Part shown: one piece after another, positions 62,940-64,000 of the stretch | How the letters are laid out: each line of letters starts with the position of its first letter | How positions within the stretch are numbered: position 1 is the stretch's first letter | Assembly: GCF_036347135.1 (NCBI RefSeq) | Contig: NZ_CP108938.1 | Location: 6,386,001 to 6,450,000 of the forward strand | Origin: Streptomyces sp. NBC_00775 | GTDB taxonomy: Bacteria; Actinomycetota; Actinomycetes; Streptomycetales; Streptomycetaceae | Length of the DNA: 64,000 nucleotides | Reading direction: 5' to 3' | Translations under genes and position numbers: made by a program | The notes under the pieces: generated by a model | What the model saw: the letters and a program-made list of their open reading frames with translations, nothing else | Told to the model about the DNA's origin: nothing | The model's database searches: none

Positions 62940-64000
62940 ATGTCGTCTCGAATTATGGACACGGCGCATGCGGTGACACCCCCGGCGTCGGTCGGTCTCG
63001 TGGTCCTGGACGGACGCAGCACCGGGGTCGAGGACGTCGTACGGCTCGCCGACGGGGCCGCGCGGCCGGTGCCCGGCACCGATGCGATGAAGCGCGTCGA
63101 GGAGTCCTGGGACGCGGCCCGGCAGATCGCCGCGACCGGCCGCGTCTATGGCCGCTCCACCGGCGTCGGCGCCAACCGGAACGAGGACGTGCCCACCGAG
63201 GCCGCCGCGGGGCACGGTCTGCGGCTGCTGCGCAGCCACGCCGGCGCCATCGGCGAGGAGCTTCCCGCCCGCCAGGTCCGGGCGATGCTCGCCGTCCGCG
63301 CCAACCAGCTCCTCGCCGGCGGCGCGGGCCTGCGCCCCACCGTCGTGACGGCGCTGTGCGAGGCGCTGGAGGCGGGGGTGTATCCCGTCGTGAACGAGTT
63401 CGGGTCCGTGGGCACCGGCGACATCGCGGCGCTGGCGCAGGTCGGCCTCGCGCTGGCGGGTGAGCACCCCTGGCGGGGGCCGGAGGGCGGGCACTCCCTC
63501 GCGGACCTCGCCCTGGAAGGCGGGCGTTCCCCGCAGGACCTCGCCCCCGAACCCCAGGCCCTCGACAACAACGACGCCCTCGCGCTCATCAGCAGCAACG
63601 CGCTCACCCTCGGGCAGGCGGCGCTTGCGTTGCACGAGCTGCGCGGGCTCATCGGGGCCACCCAGGTCGTCGCCGCGCTGTCGCTGCTGGCCGTCGACGG
63701 GTCGCACGAGGCGTACGCGGCGCCCGTGCACGCCGCCCGCCCGCACCAGGGCTCGGTGGAAGTGGCCCGCCGGATGCGGGAGTTGATCGGCGCCGCGGAC
63801 CGGCCGACGCCGCCGCTCGGGCGGATCCAGGACCCGTACGGTTTCCGGTGCGTCCCACAGATCCACGGCCCGGCGCACGACGCCGCGGACGCGCTCGAAG
63901 GGGTCCTCGCCGTCGAGATCAACGCCGCCGCCGAGAACCCCCTCATCTCCCCCGAGGACATGGCCGCGTACCACCACGGCGGCTTCTACCAGGCCCAACT
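62940..64000 (+). CDS. Histidine/aromatic ammonia-lyase-like protein without MIO triad (partial)
   Basis: The first 353 residues of a HutH/PAL-family protein that runs off the right edge. Family blocks are clear: VYGRSTGVGANRNED (catalytic-loop Tyr70), EFGSVGTGDIAALAQVG (155-161 is GSVGTGD), ALISSNALTLGQAALALHEL, and IQDPYGFRCVPQIHGPAHDA (Gln, Tyr, Arg positions). The Ala-Ser-Gly triad that forms the MIO cofactor in canonical enzymes (GSVGASGD) is one residue shorter here (GSVGTGD), and the NGTQ motif is also changed. Lyase activity is therefore doubtful. I chose the ATG at 62940, 10 bases after GAGGGGAG; a second in-frame ATG is at 62955. Confidence 0.85.
   Translation, partial: MSSRIMDTAHAVTPPASVGLVVLDGRSTGVEDVVRLADGAARPVPGTDAMKRVEESWDAARQIAATGRVYGRSTGVGANRNEDVPTEAAAGHGLRLLRSHAGAIGEELPARQVRAMLAVRANQLLAGGAGLRPTVVTALCEALEAGVYPVVNEFGSVGTGDIAALAQVGLALAGEHPWRGPEGGHSLADLALEGGRSPQDLAPEPQALDNNDALALISSNALTLGQAALALHELRGLIGATQVVAALSLLAVDGSHEAYAAPVHAARPHQGSVEVARRMRELIGAADRPTPPLGRIQDPYGFRCVPQIHGPAHDAADALEGVLAVEINAAAENPLISPEDMAAYHHGGFYQAQ

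Overview
The window is chromosomal DNA of a Streptomyces species. The evidence is the very high GC content with G/C-ending codons, the frequent GTG and occasional TTG starts, several genes that look leaderless, a tRNA-Leu(UAA) that is the developmental tRNA bldA, and a gene order around enolase (muralytic enzymes, eno, divIC, DUF501, ppx, ndh, cfa, FtsX-type ABC transporter, bldA, pobA) that I remember as conserved in the S. coelicolor core. No prophage, insertion sequence, CRISPR array or biosynthetic cluster is visible. The window opens inside an acetate-type symporter gene and closes inside an ammonia-lyase-like gene.

Layout. 1-5.2 kb: symporter/DUF485 pair, LysR regulator, SDR, drug-efflux MFS. 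5.2-14.2 kb: FtsX-type ABC transporter, DUF2079 membrane protein, mfd. 14.3-19.7 kb: TetR regulator with a divergent SCO6745-type protein, a small antitoxin-like protein, a secreted HNH nuclease, GNAT, two secreted proteins. 20-24.3 kb: a DNA methylase-like protein with its own HTH, a membrane protein and a Ser/Thr kinase with a TPR tail. 24.6-33 kb: secreted DUF1906 protein, SurA-like lipoprotein, mazG, flavohemoglobin (with a TTA codon), P450, and two transglycosylase/LysM proteins, the second behind a c-di-AMP riboswitch. 33.4-40.6 kb: eno, divIC, DUF501, ppx, type II NADH dehydrogenase with an upstream Rex-like site, cfa. 40.7-48.8 kb: second FtsX ABC pair, bldA, pobA, Bax1-type membrane protein and small proteins. 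49-53.2 kb: thiolase, SGNH hydrolase, cystathionine beta-synthase. 53.6-58 kb: a secreted carbonic anhydrase/SulP cluster and a cysteine dioxygenase/amidohydrolase pair. 58-64 kb: LacI regulator, OpuC-type osmoprotectant ABC operon, and a divergent ammonia-lyase-like protein that lacks the usual MIO triad.

The most striking non-gene structure is a dispersed palindromic element of about 200-260 bp. It is present in seven full, partial or fragmentary copies (about 10.2, 35.9, 39.0, 43.3, 48.0, 50.5 and 59.2 kb), all between genes. Full copies carry outer inverted repeats of about 46 bp and inner arms of about 33 bp. One copy separates the ATPase and permease genes of an ABC transporter whose paralogue elsewhere in the window has them overlapping. 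There are also several intergenic tandem repeats whose unit lengths are not multiples of three (7, 16, about 27, 35, 73 bp). Developmental control is suggested by bldA lying in the same window as a TTA-containing gene. Redox (Rex), c-di-AMP, TetR and LacI control points can be read from the sequence.
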